IMG/VR virus record: IMGVR_UViG_3300006192_000337
Span: 1 to 27,077 of that record
DNA from: a virus
Reading direction: 5' to 3' (one strand)
DNA length: 27,077 nt
The translations under genes were made by a program, and so were the position numbers. Below are positions 5,796 to 13,000 of this stretch, one piece after another. The notes beneath the pieces were generated by a model that was not told the DNA's origin, searched no databases, and saw nothing but the letters and a program-made list of their open reading frames with translations. Numbering within the stretch: position 1 is the stretch's first letter; each line of letters opens with the position of its first letter.

Positions 5796-7052
5796 TTACC
5801 AGTCCTTAGGAGCGTTAAAGTTTTGGCGAGCAAAGTCAAGACGATCAACAATCTTGGCAATCTCGTGCGTCTTGGTATCAGCGATCACCAGACCTTCACC
5901 AGCGGTTCGTGTATATTTATCGCCTTCCTTATAAAACGCCTCAAGTCCTCCAAACCCTTTGATCTTTGATAGCAACGCTGCTTTAATCTCCGTTAGGTGG
6001 TTGAAAAACGCAAACATCTTAGCAAGCTGTGGGCGGAGCTGTGCAACCAGTTGGTTGTAATGTTGTTGTTGAGCAGCAACTTGTTGTTTCTTAGCAGCTG
6101 TTTTGAACTTCTCAATGTCTTTCGCATGCCTTGTGTCAATGAAACCAGCCAACTGGTCTAAGTGATCTTCAATGTGTCCAACTAGTTGGTTCTGACGAAC
6201 TTTTGAGTTCAGGTGTATTTTGATGAATGATGCAAGCTGTGGGTTCTGCTCCATCGCAACAAACAGTGATGGGTCAATCTGCTGCAGCTCTCGTTGAGCA
6301 ACCGCTAGTTTTTGTTTCAACTGCTCAACATCTTGAACGCCGTGTGGCATCTCTGCACTATAATCCTGGATACGATTGGACTTCCACCAAACATCAGGTG
6401 TTTCCTGCAGTTTAGACAGGTCAGGGTTGAATGTTGCATGCATGTCAGCAATCGTGTTGCCTGTGTAAACTGTGTGAAACACAATCCCCATCTTTGCGCG
6501 GCGAACTGCTTGACCTGTCTCACTGTTTGCTTCAACAGCATATAAGATTGTATTCGGCTTGAATGTGATGTATGTTTTGCCGCCAATCGTTTGCTCTTTC
6601 AGATCTCCCGGTGTGAATAGAAAATCACCCTGATAGATTTCCTTCATCCCAAGCGCAGGTAAGTACTTGAGGGCAGCAGTCAGTTTTTCAGCAAGACCTG
6701 GGGAGTTTTCTTCTGCAATCTTACTCGCATTGAGCCGGGTGTATCGCTTACCTGTCGGGCTGAGGGCAGATTTCGTTCCAACGAAGAACTCACCAGCGTT
6801 TTCTTCGCCTGGCGGCAGAGGGCCACATGTGAGAGATGGTGCGCCATCAACCTTGACGTTAACAGCAAGATTTGTGTCTTTACTGCCAGAAACAACAGCG
6901 ATCAGACGGCTGATGAAGTTGATTGCTCGTTGTGCGCCTTGGGGACCTTCGTTAACGATTAGTTCCTCGATGTGCTCAAGGTGTTTCAGTTTTGCTTTTA
7001 CCTCAGGAGAACCATCATCCTCCAGCAGGTAGTATTGTTTGAATGTTATCAT
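5796..7052 (-). CDS. Ligase-superfamily nucleotidyltransferase with head-targeting N-terminus
   Basis: The 418-residue protein has the covalent nucleotidyltransferase motifs of DNA/RNA ligases and capping enzymes in order. These are motif I NVKVDGAPSL (KxDG, about residue 68), a motif III-like EIYQGDFLF, a IIIa-like ILYAVEA, motif IV GEGLVIAD and motif V EIAKIVDR near the C-terminus. About 130 residues of glutamine-rich helix are inserted between IIIa and IV, which is not usual for a ligase. No OB-fold follows motif V, so it may be a minimal RNA-ligase-like enzyme or inactive. Similar phage proteins carry a DUF name. The first residues, MITFKQYYLLEDD, resemble a capsid-targeting peptide with an LLE cut site. 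A late promoter lies 23 nt upstream. Confidence 0.65.
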   Translation of the reverse strand: MITFKQYYLLEDDGSPEVKAKLKHLEHIEELIVNEGPQGAQRAINFISRLIAVVSGSKDTNLAVNVKVDGAPSLTCGPLPPGEENAGEFFVGTKSALSPTGKRYTRLNASKIAEENSPGLAEKLTAALKYLPALGMKEIYQGDFLFTPGDLKEQTIGGKTYITFKPNTILYAVEANSETGQAVRRAKMGIVFHTVYTGNTIADMHATFNPDLSKLQETPDVWWKSNRIQDYSAEMPHGVQDVEQLKQKLAVAQRELQQIDPSLFVAMEQNPQLASFIKIHLNSKVRQNQLVGHIEDHLDQLAGFIDTRHAKDIEKFKTAAKKQQVAAQQQHYNQLVAQLRPQLAKMFAFFNHLTEIKAALLSKIKGFGGLEAFYKEGDKYTRTAGEGLVIADTKTHEIAKIVDRLDFARQNFNAPKDW

Positions 7053-7075
7053 AATACACCATACGTTGTTTGGCG

Positions 7076-7083
7076 TATTTATG
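7076..7083 (-). promoter_or_regulatory. T4-type late promoter, CATAAATA
   Basis: CATAAATA on the minus strand, 23 nt before the ATG at 7052 of the ligase-like gene and after the stop of the PAS gene. Confidence 0.6.
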
Positions 7084-7097
7084 GCAACAGTTGAGGG

Positions 7098-8423
7098 TCA
7101 GCAGTCAATACATCGCTGTATGCAAATAAAGTACGATACTTCCAAACGGTCATCAACAATCGGCAGGATTGATGAGTCAACCGTGATGTCGCGACCCATT
7201 GCGTCACAGTTGACGATCACCCCCTCCCATGATTTACCAGTAAGCATCACTTTCCACATTTGCTCATGCACGTCCGATGTTGTTCTATCCGATTTGATGA
7301 TTGACATCTTTTGACCGATGACATCACGAATATCGGCAAATCTGTACTTGATCATAAACATCTTGTTAGCAAAAATGATCGTTCCCATTCTGTCTGCTAT
7401 CGCTATGATATCTGATGCTGCGTTTAGTGCTTTATGGGCTGCAAGGATGTGCTCACGCTTTTCACGAAGAGATGTTATGTTTCGTGCTGCAACAACGAGA
7501 ATGTCACGATGTTTGGCATCACTGTAAATTGGCGTCTTCAAAACATCAAAATATTGTCGCTGTTCGTTTTTATCAATAACAACTTCTTCTGTGCGTGTGG
7601 TTCTTCTCAGTTTCCACGCTTGCTCATCTGTTGTTTCACATTCAACAAAACTTTCCGCAAAGTACGGAAAATCTTCAGCAAGCTCCATGTTCGTTTTACC
7701 AACATAGTCACGTTCAGACGTAAAACTATACAAATCATGTGCTGCTTTGTTTGCTAAAACCCATTTCCCGTCACCATCTTTAACCTTCACAACGTCCGAA
7801 ATCGAGTTCAGCACCGCAACCATCAGCTTTCGTTCTTGCTCTCTGGCTTTAATTTCGCGCTGGGCAACTGTAACATCTCGCATGATCGCGATAGTTCCCG
7901 GTGGGGTGTCTGTACCATCCGAGAATGAGTTGATTGACATTTCAACCAATACTTCTGAACCATCTTTACGTTTGCAGGTGATCGGTTTGATTTTGTTGAT
8001 GTTGCCATTTTCTGTAAGGTTGAGTTTATCAAACTTTTGAGCTATTTGAAGGGTGTTGGCATCTGCAACTATGATGTTTATGTTTTGTCCTAGCGCTTCT
8101 TCTTTAGAGTACCCGAAAATGATTTCCGCGCCAGTATTCCACTCTTGAATGATGTTATTGTGGTCTGTAATCACAATTCCCTCTGTCATAACATAAAGGA
8201 TTGTGTGCAGCTGCTGTTGTGTTACACGCAGTTTATTTTCCAGCTGGGACGAAATGCTGCTAGCAAGTGCAGAAGTTTCCTTTACAGCACTCTGTAACTC
8301 GTTGAATGTTGTGTTCAACACATCAGCATTATACCAGGAAGGCGTCTTCACCTTCACCTTCTTGCACGGATCCGATTGAGACGCTGAGCGCGTGAACAAG
8401 TTCTTAAACAAGTTCTTAAACAT
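7098..8423 (-). CDS. Triple PAS-domain sensor protein
   Basis: The 441-residue protein has three PAS domains. PAS1 spans about 72-185 (EGIVITDHNNIIQEWN, then AEIIFGYSKEEALGQ, with a PAC-like CKRKDGSEVLVEMSI). PAS2 spans about 200-317 (ISDVVKVKDGDGKWVLANKAA). PAS3 spans about 332-437 (SDIIAIADRMGTIIFANKM, with a degenerate C-terminal half). Short coiled-coil-like linkers join them. There is no kinase, GGDEF, EAL or methyl-accepting output domain, so it can only sense or dimerise and must act through a partner. No membrane segment is evident; the N-terminus repeats FKNLFKNLF and could be amphipathic. It ends the row EAL, HDOD, TM protein, PAS, with only 4 nt between it and the TM gene. Soluble PAS arrays are rare in phages, so acquisition from a bacterium is likely. 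Confidence 0.85.
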   Translation of the reverse strand: MFKNLFKNLFTRSASQSDPCKKVKVKTPSWYNADVLNTTFNELQSAVKETSALASSISSQLENKLRVTQQQLHTILYVMTEGIVITDHNNIIQEWNTGAEIIFGYSKEEALGQNINIIVADANTLQIAQKFDKLNLTENGNINKIKPITCKRKDGSEVLVEMSINSFSDGTDTPPGTIAIMRDVTVAQREIKAREQERKLMVAVLNSISDVVKVKDGDGKWVLANKAAHDLYSFTSERDYVGKTNMELAEDFPYFAESFVECETTDEQAWKLRRTTRTEEVVIDKNEQRQYFDVLKTPIYSDAKHRDILVVAARNITSLREKREHILAAHKALNAASDIIAIADRMGTIIFANKMFMIKYRFADIRDVIGQKMSIIKSDRTTSDVHEQMWKVMLTGKSWEGVIVNCDAMGRDITVDSSILPIVDDRLEVSYFICIQRCIDC

Positions 8424-8427
8424 GGCT

Positions 8428-8709
8428 TTATAACAACCGTCCTTGAATTGCAGCTAGCACAACTTTAATTTCGTTAATCGCTTGCACCATCGTCAGGTTC
8501 CCCTGGTGGTACTTTTCGATGATCTCCAAAATCACTTGTTTCTCCGCTTCTTTAGCGTCAAGTGTTTGTTTCAAGGATTCAGACAGCCTGTTGAGCAACT
8601 GAATGCGATCGTAAACCAAAAAGCCGACAACCAACAACAAGACAGCGATAACTGCTGCAGCACCGCCGTCTGTCATTAGTGTTATCAGCGATTGAATTAC
8701 GCCTTCCAT
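8428..8709 (-). CDS. Small single-TM coiled-coil protein (holin-like/BhlA-like topology)
   Basis: The 93-residue protein has a short N-terminus, one clear membrane helix at about 18-33 (GGAAAVIAVLLLVVGFLVYD) and a charged helical C-terminus rich in Leu, Lys and Glu that suggests a coiled coil. The layout resembles BhlA/UviB-type holin-like proteins, but the sequence is too short and divergent to assign. The endolysin lies 5 kb away, so a lysis role is only one option. Its position between the HDOD and PAS genes allows a role as a membrane scaffold for the signalling proteins. A late promoter lies about 30 nt upstream of its start. Confidence 0.65.
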   Translation of the reverse strand: MEGVIQSLITLMTDGGAAAVIAVLLLVVGFLVYDRIQLLNRLSESLKQTLDAKEAEKQVILEIIEKYHQGNLTMVQAINEIKVVLAAIQGRLL

Positions 8710-8739
8710 ATGATATTCGCTATCTTTGTGTGGACTGCT

Positions 8740-8747
8740 TATTTATG
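8740..8747 (-). promoter_or_regulatory. T4-type late promoter, CATAAATA
   Basis: CATAAATA on the minus strand between the HDOD gene (stop 8760) and the TM-protein gene (start 8709). It should drive the TM protein and PAS genes late in infection. Confidence 0.6.
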
Positions 8748-8759
8748 TTTAGCAGCAGA

Positions 8760-9551
8760 TTATCGAATCAACTTTAGAAATTCTTCTATGCTATTCCTAT
8801 GCACATGGAGCAAGTTTCCTATCTCAACCGCTGTTTGTTGATCAGTGTGACCTCTGTCATGCAGCCTTGCCAATATTGCAACATCTTTATATGTTTTCAC
8901 TGACCGAACCGTGTCACAAACGCCGTCACTAAACGCAGCATCAATGATTGGTTGTGGCATCCCCCACCGTGTTAAAATGCTACGCCCAACTCTAGGGTTA
9001 ACCAGATTGATAACATCGTGTATGTACATTCGCTCAATTTGGTCAGCAGAATAGTTTGCGTCAATGTATGCTAATGCTGCCATTTTACCAATATTGCTCA
9101 TCAAACCAACAAGAACAGCAACATCCGTTTTCAACTTAGCGTGTTCTTTACTGATTGCGCCACAAATGCCGGCAATCAGCGATGTTGACCTTGTCACTTC
9201 GTTCATCACCTCTTCTAACCTAGAATGTTGTGTGTTAAACGCGTTTTTGAGCAAGATACACATTGCTAGATTTCGCACTATTGACATTCCAAGCCTTGAT
9301 ATGCCGTCATTGAGTGAAGAGCACGGTTGTAAACACAACAAAGCACTGTTGGCAACTTGCATTATCTTAGCCGCAAGAACGGGCTCTGTCCGTATTACTT
9401 GCGCAACATCAAATATGCTCGTAGTGTCTTGAGCAAGAACATTGTTTATTTCTGCTATTACACGAGGATCTGTAGCAACATGCAGGCAGCCGTTTTGCGA
9501 CGCTGCAATGATATCGTCAACAGCGCGTTGTGTGATGTCGTTACCCAGCAT
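8760..9551 (-). CDS. HDOD-domain signalling protein
   Basis: The 263-residue protein is essentially one HDOD domain. It shows DPRVIAEINNVLAQD, then FDVAQVIRTEPVLAAKIMQVANSA, then DGISRLGMSIVRNLAMCILL, the order of helices conserved in the family. The place where true HD hydrolases have HDIGK reads LVGLMSNIGKMA, so it is non-catalytic, as is normal for HDOD. In bacteria HDOD domains occur in regulators of motility, stress and c-di-GMP, often fused behind an EAL domain (YuxH/CdgJ type). Here it starts 11 nt inside the end of the EAL gene, with GAGGG at 8-nt spacing, which looks like a split version of that fusion. Phage HDOD proteins are uncommon. Confidence 0.87.
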   Translation of the reverse strand: MLGNDITQRAVDDIIAASQNGCLHVATDPRVIAEINNVLAQDTTSIFDVAQVIRTEPVLAAKIMQVANSALLCLQPCSSLNDGISRLGMSIVRNLAMCILLKNAFNTQHSRLEEVMNEVTRSTSLIAGICGAISKEHAKLKTDVAVLVGLMSNIGKMAALAYIDANYSADQIERMYIHDVINLVNPRVGRSILTRWGMPQPIIDAAFSDGVCDTVRSVKTYKDVAILARLHDRGHTDQQTAVEIGNLLHVHRNSIEEFLKLIR

Positions 9552-10584
9552 GCTTGTGCCCTCTTGTTGTTTTTAACCACGCGCAGGCTTGGTCAAAAGT
9601 CATTGGTGGAGCGACAGCATACCCTTGAACAAAATCACACCCAACTTCCCGCGCTTTGTTTAGAGCAGCGCCTGTTTCTATATGCTTTGCAGTGACAAAC
9701 GTCCCAGCACTGTGTGCTGTATAAACGATTGCTTGAACTATTTCTGCATTCTGTTGATTGATGTCCATCCGTTTGGTCAGCGAACTGTCCACCTTGACAC
9801 CATCAATCAGGAAGTTTTTAAAGTGCATGAACGACGCTACTGACATTCCGTAGTCATCCAAACATATCTTAACATCTATTGCGTCCAGCCCAGCTATTAC
9901 TTTCAAAGCAGAAGGTAGATCCCCGCGTAGCGTAGACTGAGAGATTTCAACAGTCAGCCTGTCAACAGGCATTCTGTGATTCAACAACGTTTTTGTGATT
10001 GTTGAAATAACGGACCCGTCAGTCAAATCTTCAGCAACAAGCTTGATTGACATCTGAAAATCATATCCTTCTTGTTTAAACTTATCGTAAAACTCTGCTG
10101 CGCGATCAACAATGTGAGCAGTTAACTTCTTAATCGCTTCAGGATTCGCGTCTTCGATTGTAGTTGTGTGGCTAAACGGCGTAACAACACCGTATATTGG
10201 GTGGTGCAAGCGTGTTAGTAACTCAAACCCTGTAACCGTGTTGGTTGACAGTTTGTACACCGGCTGTAGTATCACTTCAATTTTATCGTTTGCAATCGCT
10301 TCAACAATGTCATCTGGTGTAATAATTACCTTGCGTTCCGACAGACGGAACCTGTGAATTATGACAAACGAGACATAAGCAAGTGCAAGAATCAACAAAT
10401 CTGCAGCTTTAATGGTGCCAATATCTTTGTCCAATCCGACTTGCGACAAGTAGTATTGAACTTCGCCAGTGTGTGCTGCTACCAAAAGCAGCAAAACCGA
10501 TAGGCCGTAATATACAGCCTTGATCTTTTTTGGGATTCCTGTCTTAAACAGGATGTGTGTGAGTAGTGTTTTCAATTTCAGCAT
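9541..10584 (-). CDS. Membrane-anchored EAL-domain protein, degenerate active site
   Basis: Two N-terminal membrane helices (about 22-38 and 60-77) precede an EAL domain at 92-340. Recognisable motifs are LQPVYKLSTNTVTGFELLTRL (E121 of the EAL motif), TVEIS (E213), CLDDYG (D243, D244), GVKVD (K264) and FVQGYAVAPPM (Q320). Two metal or general catalytic positions differ. The usual Asn in SVNLS is Lys181 (MSIKLV), and the Glu of AEGVE is Lys300 (TAKHIE). EAL domains hydrolyse c-di-GMP; with these changes this one more likely binds c-di-GMP or proteins without cleaving. The signalling face is cytoplasmic. It overlaps the HDOD gene by 11 nt and is probably translated with it. No strong promoter or Shine-Dalgarno is visible directly upstream. 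Confidence 0.88.
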   Translation of the reverse strand: MLKLKTLLTHILFKTGIPKKIKAVYYGLSVLLLLVAAHTGEVQYYLSQVGLDKDIGTIKAADLLILALAYVSFVIIHRFRLSERKVIITPDDIVEAIANDKIEVILQPVYKLSTNTVTGFELLTRLHHPIYGVVTPFSHTTTIEDANPEAIKKLTAHIVDRAAEFYDKFKQEGYDFQMSIKLVAEDLTDGSVISTITKTLLNHRMPVDRLTVEISQSTLRGDLPSALKVIAGLDAIDVKICLDDYGMSVASFMHFKNFLIDGVKVDSSLTKRMDINQQNAEIVQAIVYTAHSAGTFVTAKHIETGAALNKAREVGCDFVQGYAVAPPMTFDQACAWLKTTRGHKHAG

Positions 10585-10655
10585 AGCAATAAGCGGTTGT
10601 CCTTAACGTAGTAGTGTGCTTCATTTTGTTATGGATATCTCTTCTGCTATACTAG

Positions 10656-10675
10656 AGGAGGGTGAATACCCTCCT
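10656..10675 (-). terminator. Terminator-like hairpin after the acidic protein gene
   Basis: AGGAGGGT and ACCCTCCT form an 8-bp stem with a 4-nt loop, 5 nt after the stop codon at 10681. There is no T-run on the minus strand, so it may act only as an mRNA 3' stabiliser or weak terminator before the EAL gene. Confidence 0.5.
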
Positions 10676-10680
10676 TCTTC

Positions 10681-11745
10681 TCACCGTTGTTCACGCTTTG
10701 CGTTGAACAAGTCTTTCAGTGTTGGCTTCGCACCGCCTGAATAAATGAACTTGATAACAGAAGGCGGAATGTTGTTTGTGATCGGGCTCATGTAACTTGA
10801 CAGTTTGATGTTCGCTGCTTTAACGCCAGCAACCGTTCCCTTAGACAGCTCATCGCGCAACACCTTCATTGCGTCTGCTGCCGTCAATGCAAATGACGCA
10901 CGATGCTCATCCGATTTCTCAAAGTTTTTCGCTTCTTTCTCGTACTTAGCGATTGCTGTTCCGAGGTCAGACATCACTTCTTGAGGGACACGAACTTTGC
11001 CTTCATGGTCACCCGCGTTGTCACTTTCATCCTTGCCTGTTACAGCAGGATCTTTGATCTTCAGTGGTTCAACCTTGATGTTCGATGTAGCAGCAGTTGT
11101 CTTGTTTTCTGATGGCTGTGCATCGCCTTCTGGACGCTTTGGCATCGAGAACGCTTCACCGACGGTGCGACGGAGAGATGACATTGGAGCCATTGATGCC
11201 ATGCCAAGATTGCGGCCTGCACCAGGAACAGCGTTCGGATCAAAATCGTCCTGCTGCTCGCCATCAAGACCGAGATCAATGTCGTCAGCGCTGTCAACTT
11301 CCATACCAGAATCGGTGTCCATGTTCATTTCACCGTCCATCTCGCTATCCATTTCGCCATCACAAGTGCAAGGCTCATGCTCACAATCTGGGCACAGGTC
11401 ATCGTTTTGCTCAGCGGCTTGCATTTCTGGCTCTTCACCATCTTGCTCTGCACCCATCTCAACAGAAGTATCTCCGTCCGTCTTGCTGCCGAGTTCCTCT
11501 GGAGGCATCTCGTCTTCAGGTCGCTCAATCGGTGCAAACGACAGGTTCATTTCTTCTAGCGACACAATGCTGGCATGGAACGCACCATTCTTGTACAGTT
11601 TCTTTGCAGCGCGGTCGGCAAGTTCAGCAGTTGGGTAGACGGTTGCTTCACCTAGTGGCAACCATGTTGGTCTGTCGTATGCGCTAGAGGCTGTAAAAAA
11701 CTCCTTGCGCATTTTGTTTTTGGCGATTAAGAATCCGCTTTTCAT
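10681..11745 (-). CDS. Acidic CxxC-containing phage protein, probably structural
   Basis: The 354-residue protein has a basic N-terminus (MKSGFLIAKNKMRKEF), a short ordered part to about residue 70, and a long Asp/Glu/Met-rich low-complexity stretch to about 170. This stretch includes DLCPDCEHEPCTCDG, a possible small zinc site. A more regular C-terminal domain ends SPITNNIPPSVIKFIYSGG and then KPTLKDLF. I do not recognise the family. The acidity and the late promoter 36 nt upstream suggest a virion or assembly component. AAGGA stands 7 nt before the start. A long frame antisense to the acidic repeat is a codon-bias shadow. Confidence 0.65.
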   Translation of the reverse strand: MKSGFLIAKNKMRKEFFTASSAYDRPTWLPLGEATVYPTAELADRAAKKLYKNGAFHASIVSLEEMNLSFAPIERPEDEMPPEELGSKTDGDTSVEMGAEQDGEEPEMQAAEQNDDLCPDCEHEPCTCDGEMDSEMDGEMNMDTDSGMEVDSADDIDLGLDGEQQDDFDPNAVPGAGRNLGMASMAPMSSLRRTVGEAFSMPKRPEGDAQPSENKTTAATSNIKVEPLKIKDPAVTGKDESDNAGDHEGKVRVPQEVMSDLGTAIAKYEKEAKNFEKSDEHRASFALTAADAMKVLRDELSKGTVAGVKAANIKLSSYMSPITNNIPPSVIKFIYSGGAKPTLKDLFNAKREQR

Positions 11746-11781
11746 GTGGTGGTCCTTATGACGTGAATACGTTTGTCTGCT

Positions 11782-11789
11782 TATTTATG
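11782..11789 (-). promoter_or_regulatory. T4-type late promoter, CATAAATA
   Basis: CATAAATA followed by AGC on the minus strand, 36 nt before the ATG of the acidic protein gene. Its flanks are nearly identical to the site at 8740. Confidence 0.65.
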
Positions 11790-11810
11790 TCTGCTTGCTT
11801 GTTGGAACCA

Positions 11811-12041
11811 CTAAACATTACCCAACAGCGATAGCGCGATCTGGAAACTGTCGTTTGATGTTCTGTGGATAAAATCCCTCACATCAGAATAAACATATAC
11901 AGTTCTATTTTGCTCAGATTTGACATTTTCTTTGCATATAAAGTACCCATACCGCCCGTCTTCGTGATATGCTCCTATCACACAATAACCATGATGTTGG
12001 TATAACGCTATCGATTTTTCGTATGTTGTTCGTGCTAACAC
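11811..12041 (-). CDS. Small uncharacterised protein
   Basis: A protein of about 76 residues, VLARTTYEKSIALYQHHGYC and onward, with a vague resemblance to the C-terminal end of GNAT acetyltransferases (ALYxxxGY..vG) but too short to be one. The frame is open from a TTG at 12053. I prefer GTG 12041 because GGAG lies 6 nt upstream; that ribosome-binding site directly follows the terminator of the upstream gene. No family or membrane helix is recognised. Confidence 0.5.
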   Translation of the reverse strand: MLARTTYEKSIALYQHHGYCVIGAYHEDGRYGYFICKENVKSEQNRTVYVYSDVRDFIHRTSNDSFQIALSLLGNV

Positions 12042-12057
12042 TCCACTCTCCAAAATA

Positions 12058-12078
12058 AAGGGAGGGCAACCCTCCCTT
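12058..12078 (-). terminator. Rho-independent terminator
   Basis: On the minus strand, AAGGGAGGG, loop TTG and CCCTCCCTT form a 9-bp stem followed by TATTTTGG. It lies 3 nt after the stop of the zinc-ribbon gene (12082), which it should end. Confidence 0.85.
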
Positions 12079-12081
12079 CAC

Positions 12082-12885
12082 TTACACGATTTCTAGCCCC
12101 GCTCCACAGTCTGAACAAAAGCGGGCACGCGCTTTGTTCTTATGTCCGCACATTTTACAGACAGGCTGGTGCTTGACTGTAATCGGTTGCTCAATCTTCT
12201 TTCCTTGCTCTGTCTCGCCAAGCAGTTTCATCACAATCACGTGCGTTTCTGATTCCGTTAGAAACGATGCAACCTGTTGAAACTTCTGTGTTGAGATCGA
12301 TCCAGGTGCCGTGATCCCTGCAGGAGCAACAGATGCTACACTGAGACTTTGCGTTGTTGCACCCACGCCTTGCGCAAAGTAACTGTGTGTGTCATGCGTC
12401 ACAGAACGGAGCAACCCTGTGGTTTTCACTTCGTGGTTCGTTGAGAATGTTGTAGGCCAATGGTCCATGCATGGGCTGCCTGTGTGAGGCTCGCGCCACA
12501 TTGGTGTGTTAACAACGTTTGTGATCCCGCGATAAACAGGAACTTGTTTCTCGTATTGATACGAGATGCGAATCAGACCGTCATCAACTTTGATCCCACG
12601 GTGCTTCTCAATACCAGCAGTCCGCTCAATGAACTTAAAACGGTTGCCCTTGGATAAGTCTTTGACAAACCGCTCCAACTCAACCTCGCGACCAGCGTCA
12701 ATAACAAGACCGCCGGGAACAACATCTTCGCCGTCAATCGTGATATTGACTAGTGCTCTGGTTCCGTTGAGATTTTTCAGCAAGATGTTGTATTCTTGAC
12801 CGAACGGAACATACACGATCTCTCCAAACTCACGGAGAACCTTACCATTTGCCTTCAGGCAGGCAGCCATCTTTTGATTGTACAT
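12082..12885 (-). CDS. Conserved large-phage protein with C-terminal zinc ribbon, probably virion
   Basis: The 267-residue protein has a beta-rich N-terminal region (NGKVLREFGEIVYVPFGQEY, then ILLKNLNGTRALVNITIDG, then a segment around RFKFIERTAGIEKHRGIK). I recognise this pattern from uncharacterised proteins of large T4-related myoviruses, where it is probably structural. The C-terminus is a zinc ribbon, CKMCG and FCSDCG separated by a short basic loop. Three ATGs follow one another (12891, 12888, 12885). AGGA is too close to the first, so 12888 or 12885 is preferred. It is preceded by a structured leader with three hairpins and followed by a strong terminator, so it is a self-contained transcription unit. 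Confidence 0.7.
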   Translation of the reverse strand: MYNQKMAACLKANGKVLREFGEIVYVPFGQEYNILLKNLNGTRALVNITIDGEDVVPGGLVIDAGREVELERFVKDLSKGNRFKFIERTAGIEKHRGIKVDDGLIRISYQYEKQVPVYRGITNVVNTPMWREPHTGSPCMDHWPTTFSTNHEVKTTGLLRSVTHDTHSYFAQGVGATTQSLSVASVAPAGITAPGSISTQKFQQVASFLTESETHVIVMKLLGETEQGKKIEQPITVKHQPVCKMCGHKNKARARFCSDCGAGLEIV

Positions 12886-12912
12886 CATCATTTTCCTCGC
12901 TTTGTACGGCAC

Positions 12913-12991
12913 GCAGAACAAGTGCCCATTATTCAGTTCTGCTAGTTATCTGCTCCACCACGGAGCAAATTCGGAACACTGCTTTCGCAGT
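12913..12991 (-). other. Structured 5' leader with three hairpins
   Basis: Between a TATAAT-like -10 (13000-13005, minus strand) and the start of the zinc-ribbon gene lie three inverted repeats. They are ACTGC/GCAGT with a GAAA tetraloop (12978-12991), TGCTCC/GGAGCA with a 5-nt loop (12951-12967), and GCAGAAC/GTTCTGC with a 16-nt loop (12913-12942). No cloverleaf or known riboswitch fits. It may stabilise the mRNA or control the gene. The -35 region of the promoter is poor. Confidence 0.4.
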
Positions 12992-13000
12992 TGGTGTCTA

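Noticed and set aside
5795-5860. Hydrophobic N-terminal extension of the head protein that looks like a signal peptide
   Set aside because: It is the out-of-frame end of the ligase-like gene; the coupled ATG at 5794 directly follows that gene's stop.
10997-11638. Long plus-strand frame (213 codons) opposite the acidic protein gene
   Set aside because: It is serine/proline-rich only because it mirrors the Asp/Glu/Met repeats. It has no ribosome-binding site, and the minus-strand gene has a good one and a promoter.
12922-13000. Possible tRNA, suggested by GTTCCGAAT and several stems
   Set aside because: No acceptor stem pairs, no anticodon arm in the right place, and the stems do not form a cloverleaf.
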